Shown here: positions 63,476-64,000 of the stretch, piece after piece
How the letters are laid out: every line of letters begins with the position of its first letter
Numbering within the stretch: the first letter of the stretch is position 1
DNA from: Todiramphus chloris collaris
Lineage: Eukaryota; Chordata; Aves; Coraciiformes; Alcedinidae
Direction of reading: 5' to 3'
Length of the DNA: 64,000 nucleotides
Assembly (NCBI GenBank): GCA_025345505.1
Contig: JANVCC010000020.1
Span: 49,952,401 to 50,016,400, forward strand
Made by a program: the position numbers and the translations under genes
Notes under the pieces: model-generated
Told to the model about the DNA's origin: nothing
The model's database searches: none
Seen by the model: only the letters and a program-made list of their open reading frames with translations

Positions 63476-64000
63476 GTGAGGATTCCATAGAGAAGGGCTC
63501 TCAAACATTGCCTGTGGTAAATCAGTAGGCTGGCATGAGCAGCTAGTATGCATGTTACTCATGTGCCTGTTATTTGTGGCAGCTACAGTAAGTCTGGGCT
63601 CAGTGCAGGTCCATTTATACAGACCTCCAGCCTTACCATCTTGTCTCAGATACATACCACAGCTGTTTCTGGCTCTGTGGCAGGCTGTGGTAGGAATGTG
63701 AGTTCAGTTGGTGGTACTAATGGTAATTTTAACTTCCACTTACTGTTCAGAGGTCACATTGGAGCAGCAACTACATCAGATTTTTCCTGTGCATATATGT
63801 GTGTGTGAGAGAAACTGATTTTTGCTTTGAACTCAGATTTTGACACTATTTTTAATACTTCTCTCAACATCAGATTGGATTTTTTCATTATACTTAATAA
63901 GGATTAAATGAGGAACAGGATTTTTCTTGCCAAATGTCAGATATCTTCAGTGTAAGCATACAGATCTGAGCCAGTGATGTGGAATGTGATTATGGCCAAC
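63476..64000 (+). other. PLCB4 intron 16, partial
   Basis: 525 bp of intron, cut by the window end. No next exon is seen. Confidence 0.8.

Overview
This window looks like nuclear DNA of a bird, or a close sauropsid relative. Two things support this. It holds a recent-looking 5'-truncated CR1 LINE ending in the CR1-type 3' octamer repeat (about 17,470-18,847, + strand). It also holds a spliced vertebrate gene with compact introns. Bacterial features such as operons, ribosome binding sites and CRISPR arrays are absent. Most of the sequence is AT-rich non-coding DNA.

The one gene that can be supported is PLCB4, the phosphoinositide phospholipase C beta-4, on the + strand. The first coding exon starts at ATG 26,788. 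Sixteen coding exons were joined by eye, all with GT-AG introns and matching phases. They give one uninterrupted frame of 1,510 nt (503 codons plus one base), ending at the donor at 63,476 near the right edge. The encoded part covers the N-terminal PH domain (about residues 13-147), the EF-hand-like region (about 150-310), the whole catalytic X box (about 313-463) and the start of the acidic X-Y linker. The catalytic and calcium-binding residues (H328, N329, E358, D360, H375, E409) are all present. The Y box, C2 domain and C-terminal coiled coil lie to the right of the window. The promoter and upstream 5' UTR exons were not identified: the first coding exon begins 17 nt after a splice acceptor.

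Layout: 1-26,770 is non-coding, holding the CR1 copy, a possible decayed CR1 tail near 2.7-2.9 kb, homopolymer runs and small inverted repeats. It is either 5' non-coding introns of PLCB4 or intergenic DNA. In mammals PLCB1 lies upstream of PLCB4, but nothing of PLCB1 is seen here. 26,771-64,000 is the PLCB4 coding region, with introns from 303 bp to about 9 kb.

No undescribed system was found. The points most worth a second look are the non-consensus donor of exon 11 inside the catalytic domain, a possible decayed coding trace on the minus strand at 1.3-2.3 kb, long G runs, a perfect 12-bp-arm hairpin at 7.1 kb, and two intervals with the texture of conserved non-coding elements.
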